A DNA stretch of 64,000 bases from Pseudomonas crudilactis (GCF_013433315.1 NZ_WXVV01000029.1:1-64000), one strand, 5' to 3'; shown: positions 8,963-17,613, counted from the stretch's first letter. A program made the numbers and translations. Notes: generated from the sequence alone by a model not told the origin.

Positions 8963-9751
8963 TTGCTAATCGAGTCCCGCCGCCGCGCCTATTTGAACGC
9001 CATGCAGGTGGTCAATTGGCTGCCGCGCACCGAATTGCCTTTTGCCGCGCCTTCACGGCCCGAGCTGCTGGACATGCCCGAGCCGGAGGTAGAGGCGCCG
9101 GTTGTGCCCGCGCCGCAAGCCGAAGCGCCGCTGCAAACGGCTTCCGCTCGTCCGGTCGAACGGACGAAAATCGAGGTGCCGCGGCCGTCGTTGGCGAGTA
9201 CCCGCACCGGTGCCAAACCGGTAGAAGAGGCCGACGACACGCCAGTCGTCGCCAAACCGACACCGGTGCCGCCACCGCGTTTCGCCCTGCAATTACTGCG
9301 CGCCGGACGTTGCCTGCTGCTGGTCGAGTTACCCACAGGCGAACCGTTCCAGAGCCGTGATCCTGCTTATCTGTTGCTCAAAGACATGCTGCGCGCCGCC
9401 GGTCTGCCGGATGCACCGCAAATCGTCGGCGAGCCTGTGCGCTGGCCGTGGCTCAATCGCGGCACTATGGATCAAGGCCCGGAAGCGGCGCGCGACTTCG
9501 TCCAGGGTTTCCTTTCCGTGCAAATGGAAGCCGCTCCGTGCGCCTGCCTGTGGCTGATCGGCCTGCCGGCTGTGCGTTTTGCCGGTGAAGCGGATGCCGA
9601 AGCATTCAATCGTGAATTGCAGATCGAAGGTCTGGGCTCGGCCTGGGCCATTCCCGGTCTGGAATTGTTAATGGAAGAGCCACAGCGCAAGGCCGCTGTG
9701 TGGCAAGCCATGCGTCGGCTGATGGCGCGTTGGAAAGAATCGAATGAGTGA
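8963..9751 (+). CDS. holD: Probable DNA polymerase III psi subunit (cryptic HolD)
   Basis: Psi links the chi subunit and SSB to the clamp loader of the replicase. The pseudomonad psi was reported as a diverged protein that is hard to find by similarity, and, as I recall, its gene sits next to rimI (PA4679), as E. coli holD does. This 262-residue protein overlaps rimI by 8 bases. An N-terminal part (RRRAYLNAMQVVNWLPR) recalls the chi-binding end of psi. A Pro/Ala-rich linker (about residues 35-105) follows, then a C-terminal domain with FALQLLRAG, LLKDMLRAAGLPD and a closing AVWQAM helix, in the same order as in E. coli psi. The start is a TTG at 8963; an ATG at 9002 would lose the N-terminal motif. 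Automatic labels such as TonB-like come from the proline-rich linker. Confidence 0.72.
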   Translation: MLIESRRRAYLNAMQVVNWLPRTELPFAAPSRPELLDMPEPEVEAPVVPAPQAEAPLQTASARPVERTKIEVPRPSLASTRTGAKPVEEADDTPVVAKPTPVPPPRFALQLLRAGRCLLLVELPTGEPFQSRDPAYLLLKDMLRAAGLPDAPQIVGEPVRWPWLNRGTMDQGPEAARDFVQGFLSVQMEAAPCACLWLIGLPAVRFAGEADAEAFNRELQIEGLGSAWAIPGLELLMEEPQRKAAVWQAMRRLMARWKESNE

Positions 9752-10196
9752 CGCTGTATCGTTCCGCCCGATGACCGAGGCGGATCTGGAAACCGTGCTG
9801 AAAATCGAGTACGCCGCTTATAGCCATCCGTGGACTCGCGGGATCTTTCTCGACGGGCTGGGCAAGTACCAGATCTGGCTGATGTTCGAAGGTGAGCAAC
9901 AGGTCGGCCATGGCGTGGTGCAGATCATTCTGGATGAGGCGCATCTCCTCAATATCACCATCAAACCGGAGAATCAGGGGCGCGGGCTGGGTTTGACGCT
10001 GCTTGAGCACCTGATGTCTCGGGCGTATGCGGCTTCGGCGCGGGAATGTTTTCTGGAAGTGCGTGACAGCAATACGGGCGCGTTCAAGTTGTATGAGCGT
10101 TATGGCTTCAATGAGATTGGCCGGCGTCGGGATTATTATCCGGCGGTGGGTGGGCGTGAAGATGCCGTGGTCATGGCCTGCACCCTGGTTGACTGA
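9744..10196 (+). CDS. rimI: RimI, ribosomal protein S18 alanine N-acetyltransferase
   Basis: RimI is a GNAT acetyltransferase that acetylates the N-terminal alanine of ribosomal protein S18. The 150-residue protein shows the acetyl-CoA binding loop (NQGRGLGLTLL, near residues 76-86) and the family's C-terminal features (FLEVRDSNTGAFKLYERYGF). It starts 8 bases inside the probable holD gene, the same holD-rimI arrangement as in E. coli. A REP pair follows the stop codon. Confidence 0.94.
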   Translation: MSDAVSFRPMTEADLETVLKIEYAAYSHPWTRGIFLDGLGKYQIWLMFEGEQQVGHGVVQIILDEAHLLNITIKPENQGRGLGLTLLEHLMSRAYAASARECFLEVRDSNTGAFKLYERYGFNEIGRRRDYYPAVGGREDAVVMACTLVD

Positions 10197-10208
10197 CCTT
10201 CCTCAAAA

Positions 10209-10303
10209 GCTTCGCGAGCAAGCTCGCTCCCACATGGATTTTGGGTAGGTCACAATATTTGTGAACGACTTAATTCAATGTGGGAGCGAGCTTGCTCGCG
10301 AAG
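10209..10303. repeat. REP pair (GGGAGCGAGCTTGCTC subtype)
   Basis: Two inverted REP copies with cores TTCGCGAGCAAGCTCGCTCC and its reverse complement are separated by about 45 bases. They lie between the convergent rimI and the small acidic protein gene. Both arms carry the same T variant in the palindrome centre. Confidence 0.93.
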
Positions 10304-10325
10304 GCGTCCTCTAAGGCACGGATGA

Positions 10326-10730
10326 TCAGCGGTTGCCATCCAGCGGATCGCGCCGCGCCAGTTCCGCCTCATCCAGCCCGTTGCCTCCGCCAATGTCATC
10401 CTCATCGACAATGCTCAGATCCCAATCGGCCTGATTGCCTTCCCCCGCCTCTTCGGCATCCCGCGCTCCGTCTTCATGAATCAACGTTTCCGGACTCAGG
10501 TCATCGTCGGTCGGCTCGTGATCGCTCACTGAAGCCCCGGTCATTCCTGCCTCGCGCACCCGTTCACGCGGCATCAGCTGCTCGCGCTCACGCTCCGGAA
10601 TCTCATCACCAATCTTCGCGCTCGGCTCGTCTTCATCGAAATCCAGCTCATGCACCGAACCCATGCGGTCTTCGTTATCATCGATGGGTTCCGGTTGCAC
10701 GGCATCGTAAGGGCGTCGTGAATCAGTCAT
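10326..10730 (-). CDS. Small acidic, probably disordered protein
   Basis: The 134-residue protein is very rich in Asp, Glu, Pro and Arg with almost no hydrophobic stretches, no signal peptide and no membrane segment. It is probably intrinsically disordered. I recognise it as a conserved Pseudomonas protein (compare PA4677 by position next to carbonic anhydrase), sometimes labelled serine kinase or phosphatase without visible kinase motifs. I assign no function. Its start (MTDSRRPYDAVQ) lies about 140 bases from the divergent carbonic anhydrase gene. Confidence 0.7.
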   Translation of the reverse strand: MTDSRRPYDAVQPEPIDDNEDRMGSVHELDFDEDEPSAKIGDEIPEREREQLMPRERVREAGMTGASVSDHEPTDDDLSPETLIHEDGARDAEEAGEGNQADWDLSIVDEDDIGGGNGLDEAELARRDPLDGNR

Positions 10731-10871
10731 GGCAATTCCTCATACTGTGGGCCTTACTTAGGTGGACTCACCGGGCACACGAGAATTCCAATGAAATCAC
10801 TTGCGGTGACGGCGTGACCCCGACGGGTGGTCGTCTGTCATACCAGCGCATCTTTCTTGAGGCCTTACAGC

Positions 10872-11516
10872 ATGCATGACTTACAAGACCTGATTGATAA
10901 CAACGAGCGTTGGGCTGACGCGATCACCAAGGAAGACCCGGATTTCTTCGCCAAACTGGCGCGCCAGCAAACGCCGGAATATCTGTGGATCGGTTGTTCC
11001 GACGCACGCGTACCGGCCAACGAAATCGTCGGCATGTTGCCAGGCGATCTGTTCGTTCACCGCAACGTCGCCAACGTCGTGCTGCACACCGACCTCAATT
11101 GCCTGTCGGTGATCCAGTACGCGGTCGACGTACTCAAGGTCAAACACATCCTCGTCACCGGCCACTACGGCTGTGGCGGTGTGCGCGCGTCGATGCAGGA
11201 CCGGCAGTTCGGCCTGATCGACGGCTGGCTGCGCTCGATCCGCGACCTGTACTACGAAAAGCGTGAAGAACTGGCCAAGCTGCCGACCGAAGAAGAGCAG
11301 GTTGATCGCATGTGCGAACTCAACGTGATCCAGCAAGTGGCCAATGTCGCTCACACCAGCATCATCCAGAACGCCTGGCATCGCGGGCAGAGCCTGTCGA
11401 TCCACGGATGTATCTACGGCATCAAGGATGGTCGCTGGAAAAGTCTCAACACCACCATCAGTGGTTTCGAGCAGTTGCCACCGCAATATCGTCTGCGTCC
11501 GGTTGGCGCGTTGTAA
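10872..11516 (+). CDS. can: Beta-class carbonic anhydrase
   Basis: The enzyme interconverts CO2 and bicarbonate in the cytoplasm. With the start at 10872 (MHDLQDLIDNN) the protein has 214 residues, and the zinc ligands fall at Cys42, Asp44, His98 and Cys101, the positions known for E. coli Can, with Arg46 next to Asp44 (GCSDAR, GHYGCGG). The upstream in-frame ATG at 10827 adds 15 residues with no family match. Transcription is divergent from the acidic protein gene. Confidence 0.95.
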   Translation: MHDLQDLIDNNERWADAITKEDPDFFAKLARQQTPEYLWIGCSDARVPANEIVGMLPGDLFVHRNVANVVLHTDLNCLSVIQYAVDVLKVKHILVTGHYGCGGVRASMQDRQFGLIDGWLRSIRDLYYEKREELAKLPTEEEQVDRMCELNVIQQVANVAHTSIIQNAWHRGQSLSIHGCIYGIKDGRWKSLNTTISGFEQLPPQYRLRPVGAL

Positions 11517-11524
11517 TCCGCCTG

Positions 11525-12049
11525 TCAGCGCAAACCCGAGTGCCGCCAGCGTTGTAAAAAGTGTTGGCCTTCGAGGCTGGGTGGGTCGTCATAACCGGTG
11601 ATCCACCCTCGACAGCGTTTGGCCCCGCAGCCACAGGCGAACTGGCGCAGCAGTTTGTCTTCAGTGGCGGCGTAATCCATGGTCAGCCGTTCACCTCTGT
11701 GGATATCTTTCAACGCCCACAGCCATAACTCGCTCATGTCGAGAAACACGTTAGGGTCGCAAGCGTGTTCGATCAATCCGCAAAAGCGCGGGTCGTAGAG
11801 GTGGATGCCCGTCAGCAGTTGTCGGGTCTGTCGGCAGCGATAGGGCAATAATTGTCCGGACACCCGGCACATCCGATGGGTTTGCGGGAATTCACGGCGC
11901 GTCGTCACCGCCGTTGGGGTGCCGTACTCATCCTGAAGAATTTCGAAGTCGGCGCTGGAGGGAAACCCCAGACGCACGGGCAGGCCCGCGAAGGGATAGA
12001 TGCCTTCAGTGTCGCGTGGCGCCGATTGCGCCATGGCGTGGCTATTCAT
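11525..12049 (-). CDS. SET-domain protein
   Basis: The C-terminal half shows a SET signature: HACDPNVF (the NHSCxPN-like motif), a GERLTMDY stretch, and a post-SET-like cysteine cluster (FACGCGAKRCRGWI) that would bind zinc. SET domains use S-adenosylmethionine to methylate protein lysines; the target is unknown. I choose the ATG at 12049 (174 residues, MNSHAMAQSAP) because AAGGACTGTT precedes it with good spacing; the longer reading from 12127 lacks this. The gene converges with carbonic anhydrase (8 bases between the stop codons), so it is probably a single-gene transcript. The 16-bp palindrome upstream may control it. Confidence 0.75.
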   Translation of the reverse strand: MNSHAMAQSAPRDTEGIYPFAGLPVRLGFPSSADFEILQDEYGTPTAVTTRREFPQTHRMCRVSGQLLPYRCRQTRQLLTGIHLYDPRFCGLIEHACDPNVFLDMSELWLWALKDIHRGERLTMDYAATEDKLLRQFACGCGAKRCRGWITGYDDPPSLEGQHFLQRWRHSGLR

Positions 12050-12134
12050 AACAGTCCTTGTCGCAAGGTTTCGCGACTCCTCGGGTTGACGTCCTGTCAA
12101 TACAACAGTACTGCCGTTTGGATCCAATCGTGTC

Positions 12135-12171
12135 TTATTAGGTATAGCCGGTCTACTGTCAGATCTGACAG
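12135..12171 (-). promoter_or_regulatory. Possible promoter with palindromic operator for the SET gene
   Basis: A perfect 16-bp palindrome, CTGTCAGATCTGACAG, occupies 12156-12171. On the minus strand its CTGACA (12162-12157) could be a -35 box, with TAATAA (12140-12135) as -10 after a 16-base spacer, pointing at the SET gene. The palindrome would then overlap the -35, as a repressor site would. The promoter call is by eye. Confidence 0.45.
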
Positions 12172-12185
12172 GCGATTTAGACGCT

Positions 12186-12215
12186 TTCCCGCGTCAGCAT
12201 TGGCTGACACGGGAA
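12186..12215. other. Hairpin at the 3' side of the secreted-protein gene
   Basis: TTCCCG.GTCAGC and GCTGAC.CGGGAA form a stem of 12 pairs with one mismatch and a four-base loop, just after the stop codon at 12228 (minus strand). There is no T run, so it may stabilise the mRNA end or act as an inefficient terminator. Confidence 0.5.
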
Positions 12216-12227
12216 TGTCACAGGCAG

Positions 12228-13400
12228 TTACAGGTGTGGGGCGGGAATAGCGGTGGCCGGCAGCGGCGCTTTCAATTGCTTCAGTTGCGATTTGATCGCA
12301 GTGGTTGCGCACTTGGCAGCTGCCTGCTCCGGGGTCAGGTTGCGAATCGAGGTGTAGAACAGCTCGCAGGTTTTGACTTTCTGTGTGACCTGCCACGTCT
12401 GCGTGCAACTGCTGAGAGTGGTCTGCGCGTCGCTGCCCGGTTTGCTGCCCATGCCAGCCTGCCAGCAGGCGGCGCTCAAATCCTGCCCCATGACTTTCAG
12501 GCCAGCAGCATCAGCCTTGGCCTGTGCATCGTCGCCGGTGTAACTCTTCGGGTCAGCGGCGTACCAGATATAACTTGGGTGGTTCGAGCCCAGCACCGGC
12601 ACTTTCACGCCTTCGCTCGGGCTGATGGTCGCCAGCCCCAATACATTCACTGTTGGCCCGTATTGCTGCTTGATCCAGTTGCGCACCGGCGCGCCGAACG
12701 CGACCATCGGCAGCGTCGTGCCGCTGCTGGTCTGGCTGAACTGCTTGACCAGTGTGGTCTGGTAATCCTTGAAGTAGTCATAGACGCCTTCCAGATCGCT
12801 ACCGGCGTTGGACGGCGCAGCGATCGGGGCAATGTCGATGATGGTCTGGAAGGCGGGCGTCTGATTGGCGGGAATGCCGTTGTCGGTCAGCAGCGTTGCC
12901 CAGCGATCGGTGGTATTGGAACGTAAATAATCCTGCGCCTGAGTCAGCGAGTAATCCGGCGGGAAGTGCAGCAACTCGACACTTTTACGATTTTCCAGGG
13001 CCATGCCCAGCGGCAGGAACAGATACCAGCTGTAGGCCCATTTGCCGTCGGCGTTGAGCTTGCTGGCGCCGGTGTAGGCCAGATCCCCCGCATCCAGCAG
13101 CGCCGACAAGGGTTTGTCGTAATCCTTCGGCACGCCGGTGATTTCGGCGTAGAGCTGATCGTTATCGGTTTTTACCAGCACCTTGGCATTGGCATAACCA
13201 TCGCGTTGCACGCTCTGGCTCAGGTAATGGGTGACGGTCTGCTCCAGCGTCCAGTTGCGGTAGCAGATCACATTGCAGTTGTTGGGGTAGGCGAAGAGAC
13301 GGGTGACGCGTTCAGTGCTGCCCAGTTTCAGATCGACATCGGCGTGGGCGGCTGCGCTCAGTGTGAGTGCGGCGAGTGTGAGTCCTGCGAGTTTGAACAT
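12228..13400 (-). CDS. Secreted protein of unknown function
   Basis: The 390-residue protein starts with a clear Sec signal peptide (MFKLAGLTLAALTLSAAAHA, cleavage after AHA), so it is exported, probably to the periplasm. The mature part has scattered cysteines (NNCNVICY near residue 41; several more in the last 100 residues) that could form disulphides. I recognise no enzyme motif. It lies 120 bases downstream of the AcpA-like phosphatase gene on the same strand and may be co-transcribed with it. Confidence 0.7.
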   Translation of the reverse strand: MFKLAGLTLAALTLSAAAHADVDLKLGSTERVTRLFAYPNNCNVICYRNWTLEQTVTHYLSQSVQRDGYANAKVLVKTDNDQLYAEITGVPKDYDKPLSALLDAGDLAYTGASKLNADGKWAYSWYLFLPLGMALENRKSVELLHFPPDYSLTQAQDYLRSNTTDRWATLLTDNGIPANQTPAFQTIIDIAPIAAPSNAGSDLEGVYDYFKDYQTTLVKQFSQTSSGTTLPMVAFGAPVRNWIKQQYGPTVNVLGLATISPSEGVKVPVLGSNHPSYIWYAADPKSYTGDDAQAKADAAGLKVMGQDLSAACWQAGMGSKPGSDAQTTLSSCTQTWQVTQKVKTCELFYTSIRNLTPEQAAAKCATTAIKSQLKQLKAPLPATAIPAPHL

Positions 13401-13520
13401 GCTCAGATCCTTTTCAGCGTGGGTTCCCCCGCGTGTCGGGGGCGCCTCATAGTGGATCAGCCGCGTTTGACAGAGAAGCCGTCATCGGCAGATTTTTGCG
13501 CAAACTCACAGGGCTGGTTT

Positions 13521-15221
13521 TCACGCCGGAAAATGCAAGGCGTTGGTCAAATCGCCCATGGGTTTCTGACCCCGGGCAATCATGGCGTCGTCACGTTGTT
13601 TGAGGCCGTCGAGGGTCTCCAGCTGGAACACTCGGCTGATCAACCGCAGAATCGATGCCGTGTCGTAGACCGTGTGATCCACCGTGCCTTTGCGCGCGAA
13701 CGGCGACACGACCAATGCCGGCACGCGTGACCCCGGCCCCCAGCGGTCGCCCTTGGGCGGTGCGACGTGATCCCACCAACCGCCGTTCTCGTCGACCGTG
13801 ACGATTACCACCATGTTTTGCCACTGCGGGCTTTCGCGCAGCACTTTCAACGCGCGCACGATGTGCCGATCCCCGGACGCCACATCTGCGTAACCGGCGT
13901 GCATGTTCAGGTTGCCCTGAGGTTTGTAGAAACTCACCGCCGGCAACTTGCCCGCTTCGGCATCGGCGAAGAATTTGTTGCTGCTCGACTCATCCCCCAG
14001 GCCGGCATCGCGCAGGCGTTTACTGCGCTCGTCGGGGTTCTCCGGGCCTTGCTGCTTGAAGTAGTTGAACGGCTGATGGTGATACTGGAAATTGGGGATT
14101 TTCGGAATGCCGCCGGAGTCCTTGTACTGCTCCAGCGTCGCCTGCCACGCGCCGGCGTACCAGGCCCAATCGATGTTCTTTTTCGACAGCTTGTCGCCGA
14201 TGTGTTCATGGGTCTGCGGCACCATGACGTTGGGCAGATCCGCTTTGGAGTACGCCGGGCGCTCCGGATCGCGAATCCACGTCGGCCAGTAGGGCGGGGC
14301 AAGAGTGTTGACGCCGAAGCCGTCCGGGGTCAGCGCACTCGGGCCGAACTGCGGCGGGCCGGTCATCGCGCTGGCGGGGGATTGTTCCAGCGGCTTGAGG
14401 CGTGGATCGGCGGGATCGTCGCTTTGCAGTGCGGCGATCTGCGACTTGGCCACCGAATTGGCTGCGTCTGGATAGAACGGCGCTGTGGCGCTGATCAGGT
14501 ATTGGTGATTGAGGAACGAGCCACCGAAGGCACCCTGGAAGAAGTTGTCGCACAGCACAAACTCCTGAGCCACGTCCCATAGACGCAGAGAATAGCGGCT
14601 CTGCGCGTAGTGACCCATGGTCAAGCCACCGGAGTCGGCCCAGGCGACGAAGCCGTCATTCTTGCCGCCGTTGATCTGCATCTGGTTCTGATAGAACACG
14701 TGCCACAAGTCGCGGGTCACCAGACCGAATGGCAAGTCCTCGCCATTCGGGCCTTTGAGAGCGAAGGGCGCGTTGGGCAGGTTTTCCTGAAACTGTGTGG
14801 CGCTGGGGTAGGTCACGCCATCGAGGGTTTGCGGGCCGATCTGCAGGACGCCGCCCCATACGGGCGGCAGGGTTTGCAGCAGCGAGCCGTCGCGATCGCG
14901 TTGTTGATAGTCGCCGGGCTTGAGCGCTGACAGCGGTTTTTCGACACCGGGGAAATCACCGAACAGATTGTTGAAACTGCGGTTCTCGGCGTAGATCACC
15001 ACCACGGTTTTCACTTGATCGCGCAGGGCCTTGTCCAGCTCGGCTGGCGTCAGTGGGCGCGCCACCGGTTTGCCCGGCTTATCGCCCGCGCTGCCACAGC
15101 CGGCCAGTGTTGCACCGACACCCAGTACCGCAACGCCGCCGAGGAAGCGGCGGCGACTGGTGTCAACGGAGTTATTGGAATCAGTGGAGGGTGCGTCGGT
15201 GCCGTCTGTGTCGTCGCTCAT
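13521..15221 (-). CDS. AcpA-like phosphoesterase (acid phosphatase / phospholipase C family)
   Basis: The 566-residue protein belongs to the phosphoesterase superfamily that includes AcpA and phospholipases C. The N-terminus has a Tat signal (SRRRFLGG, residues 22-29) followed by VGATLAGCG, so it is exported folded and may be lipid-anchored. Family motifs include VVVIYAENRSFNNLFG (metal and nucleophile region), GHYAQSRYS and a C-terminal VTVDENGGWWDHVAPP with metal-binding Asp, Glu and His. Substrate cannot be told from sequence: phosphate monoesters and phospholipids are both possible. The leader region upstream (15222-15368) is shared with the divergent toxin-antitoxin pair. Confidence 0.82.
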   Translation of the reverse strand: MSDDTDGTDAPSTDSNNSVDTSRRRFLGGVAVLGVGATLAGCGSAGDKPGKPVARPLTPAELDKALRDQVKTVVVIYAENRSFNNLFGDFPGVEKPLSALKPGDYQQRDRDGSLLQTLPPVWGGVLQIGPQTLDGVTYPSATQFQENLPNAPFALKGPNGEDLPFGLVTRDLWHVFYQNQMQINGGKNDGFVAWADSGGLTMGHYAQSRYSLRLWDVAQEFVLCDNFFQGAFGGSFLNHQYLISATAPFYPDAANSVAKSQIAALQSDDPADPRLKPLEQSPASAMTGPPQFGPSALTPDGFGVNTLAPPYWPTWIRDPERPAYSKADLPNVMVPQTHEHIGDKLSKKNIDWAWYAGAWQATLEQYKDSGGIPKIPNFQYHHQPFNYFKQQGPENPDERSKRLRDAGLGDESSSNKFFADAEAGKLPAVSFYKPQGNLNMHAGYADVASGDRHIVRALKVLRESPQWQNMVVIVTVDENGGWWDHVAPPKGDRWGPGSRVPALVVSPFARKGTVDHTVYDTASILRLISRVFQLETLDGLKQRDDAMIARGQKPMGDLTNALHFPA

Positions 15222-15368
15222 GTCTCAGCCCGTTTTGCTTAAATGTTTCAGTATGTTTCGGGCGGACGCTAGCAAGGGGATGTGACGGTTGGGTTACAAA
15301 TGGAGCGGTGTCTAGCGTCCTTTGGCACTGCTAGACTGCTGCATTAATGAATCTGGTTACGGTGATCC

Positions 15369-15659
15369 ATGAAGCCTTCCACTGCTCTTGATTTGCAACG
15401 CGTTGCCATCCGTGAGGTTGTCGGAAGATTTCGTGTGGCAAATCCCCGTGTATTTGGCTCCGCCGCACTGGGGACTGATCTGGAAGGCAGTGATCTGGAT
15501 TTGTTGGTCGATCCACTTCCCGGTACCACTTTGTTCGATCTCGGTGGGCTGCAAGTGGAACTCGAGGACCTGTTAGGCGTGACTGTCGATCTGCTGACAC
15601 CAGGAGATCTACCGCTGAAGTTTCGGCAGCAGGTTCTGGATCAGGCTCGTCCCGTATGA
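15369..15659 (+). CDS. mntA: MntA-type nucleotidyltransferase antitoxin
   Basis: The 96-residue minimal nucleotidyltransferase has the signature GSAALGTDLEGSDLDLLVD (residues 31-49), with the paired aspartates that bind metal. In MNT/HEPN modules this protein neutralises its partner by attaching AMP units to a tyrosine near the HEPN active site. The gene overlaps the HEPN gene by four bases (ATGA), the usual antitoxin-first order. Confidence 0.88.
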   Translation: MKPSTALDLQRVAIREVVGRFRVANPRVFGSAALGTDLEGSDLDLLVDPLPGTTLFDLGGLQVELEDLLGVTVDLLTPGDLPLKFRQQVLDQARPV

Positions 15660-16000
15660 TCGAAAACCGGCTCGGCGATTACCTCGAACATATGCGGCAG
15701 GCTGCGAGCGATGCGTTGATATTTGTCGAAGGCCTGAATAAGGAAGAGTTCGCCGAAGACAAGCGAACGCAGCAAGCAATCATTATGAGTCTGGTCATCA
15801 TTGGCGAGGCGGCTACCAAGGTGATGGATCGTTATCCCGAGTTCACTGCTCAGAACCCGCAAATTCCATGGCGGAGCATGCGCGGAATGCGTAATCGAAT
15901 CGCTCATGGCTACTTCGATATCAATCTGGATGTAGTGTGGGAAACGGTTCAGGTCGCTTTGCCTGAGCTATTGACGGTACTCCCTGCCGAACAGAACTGA
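15656..16000 (+). CDS. hepT: HepT-type HEPN toxin (DUF86)
   Basis: The protein is a 114-residue helical HEPN RNase. The catalytic motif R-x4-H-x-Y is present as RNRIAHGY near residue 80; the Arg and His cut RNA and the Tyr is the modification site for MntA. The middle stretch (MSLVIIGEAATKVM) matches the DUF86 dimer helix. No residue loss is seen, so the toxin looks intact. It is flanked by unrelated metabolic genes, which suggests insertion as a two-gene cassette. Confidence 0.88.
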   Translation: MIENRLGDYLEHMRQAASDALIFVEGLNKEEFAEDKRTQQAIIMSLVIIGEAATKVMDRYPEFTAQNPQIPWRSMRGMRNRIAHGYFDINLDVVWETVQVALPELLTVLPAEQN

Positions 16001-16036
16001 TCGCACCTGCACTAAGGCAGGTGCAACCTCTTCAAA

Positions 16037-17453
16037 TTACGGCATCACCGGCGGCGTATACGCCAATGTCGTTCCCAGCGCCCACAGCAACAGCAGCACC
16101 AGCGGCGTGTGCACCAGCAATTGTACGAACGAGAAACCAATCAAGTCCCGCGCCTTCAACCCCAGCACGCCCAGCAACGGCAGCATGTAGAACGGGTTGA
16201 TCAGGTTAGGCAGCGCTTCGGCGGCGTTGTAGATCTGCACCGCCCAACCGAGGTGATATTGCAGATCATTGGCGACCTGCATCACGTACGGCGCTTCGAT
16301 GATCCACTTGCCGCCTCCCGATGGAATGAAGAAGCCAAGAATCGCCGAGTACACACCCATCAACAGCGCATAGGTGTCGTGGGAGGCGATGCTGACGAAG
16401 AAGGTCGAAATGTGGTGCGCCAAGGTCTGCGCATCGGCACCTTTGACCGTGGTCATCAGCGCGGCAATCGAACCGTACAGCGGGAATTGAATCAGCACGC
16501 CCGTGGTGGTCGGCACCGCACGGGCGACGGCATCGAGGAAGCTGCGCGGACGCCAGTGCAGCAACGCGCCGAGCATGATGAACAGGAAGTTGTAGGTGTT
16601 CAGTCCGGAAATCGCGGTGATCGCCGGTTTGGTCGAGAACTCATGGAACAGCCATCCCGCCGCCAGCAGCACCAGCACGATGATCAGCAGCGGACTGTGT
16701 TCAAGCCATTCACCTGGACGGGTGCGCGGTTGCAGCGGTGGCAGATTGAAGGCCGGGTCGATGCCGCAGGCCTTGGCGTCACGCGCCGAGTTCGGCCCGG
16801 GGGCGGTGGCGTAGGCGATGATGATCGAGATCACGATCAGCGCCAGCAGCATGACACCGGACTGCCAGAGGAAAATCGTTTCGGTGAACGGAATCACCCC
16901 GGTGATCGACAGAATCGACGGCGGCAGGCTGCCGGGGTTGGCTTGCAACTGCGCGGCCGACGACGACAGACCCAACGCCCATACCGCGCCAAGGCCCAGA
17001 TAAGCCGCAGCACCGGCGGCGCGGTAATCCATTTTCAGATCGGTGCGGCGGGCGGGCGCGTACCAGCAAACCACCGAACACCAGCGACAGGCCCCAGTTG
17101 AGCAAGGACGCGACCATCGAAATCAACGCCACCCACGCTACAGCGGAGCGGCCGTTTTTCGGGATGCGCGCCAATCGGTCGATCAGTTTCACGGCGGGTG
17201 GCGAGCTGGCGACTACGTAGCCACCAATCACCACGAAGGCCATTTGCATGGTGAACGGAATCAGGCTCCAGAAGCCGTCACCGAACGCCATGGCGGCATC
17301 GGTGGGTTTGGCGCCCATGGCCAGTGTGGCCAGGGCGACAATGATCACGGCGAGCGCAGCGAACACCCAGGAGTCGGGAAACCAGCGTTCGGCGAAGCTT
17401 GAACAGCGCAGGGCAAAGCGTGCGGAGCGGCTATCTTCGATATCAACGGCCAC
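16037..17453 (-). pseudogene. atoE: Short-chain fatty acid permease (AtoE family), frameshifted
   Basis: Two overlapping frames together give one AtoE-type permease. The N-terminal part runs from a GTG at 17453 (VAVDIEDSRSARFAL, after CCGAGGTATTCCT) to about 17045 and ends in NWGLSLVFGGLLVRA. The rest continues in another frame from about 17070 (ARRTDLKMDYRAAG) to the stop at 16037. The break is in the repetitive GCGCCCGCCCGCC run, consistent with one inserted base or two lost bases. Both halves keep good membrane helices and no other damage is seen, so it is either a recent pseudogene or a sequencing error. Intact AtoE carries short-chain fatty acids such as acetoacetate or butyrate; no ato catabolic genes are adjacent. 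Confidence 0.82.
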
Positions 17454-17520
17454 AGGAATACCTCGGATTTTTATGGTTATTGTGGTCCGCGGGTTTCCGA
17501 TTTCTCTAAACACACCCTAC

Positions 17521-17613
17521 CTGTGGGAGCGAGCTTGCTCGCGAAGGCGGCAGGTCAGTCGACATAGATCCTGAATGTACCGGCCTCTTCGCGAGCAAGC
17601 TCGCTCCCACAGG
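17521..17613. repeat. REP pair (GGGAGCGAGCTTGCTC subtype)
   Basis: Two inverted REP copies, CTGTGGGAGCGAGCTTGCTC and its reverse complement, lie about 45 bases apart upstream of the permease. Both arms have the central T variant. The rest of the 342-base gap up to 17795 shows no gene, only weak AT-rich promoter-like sequence before the MFS gene. Confidence 0.93.

Noticed and set aside
10326..10730. Serine kinase or phosphatase label for the acidic protein
   Set aside because: No glycine loop, HRD, DFG or phosphatase motif is present in its 134 residues.
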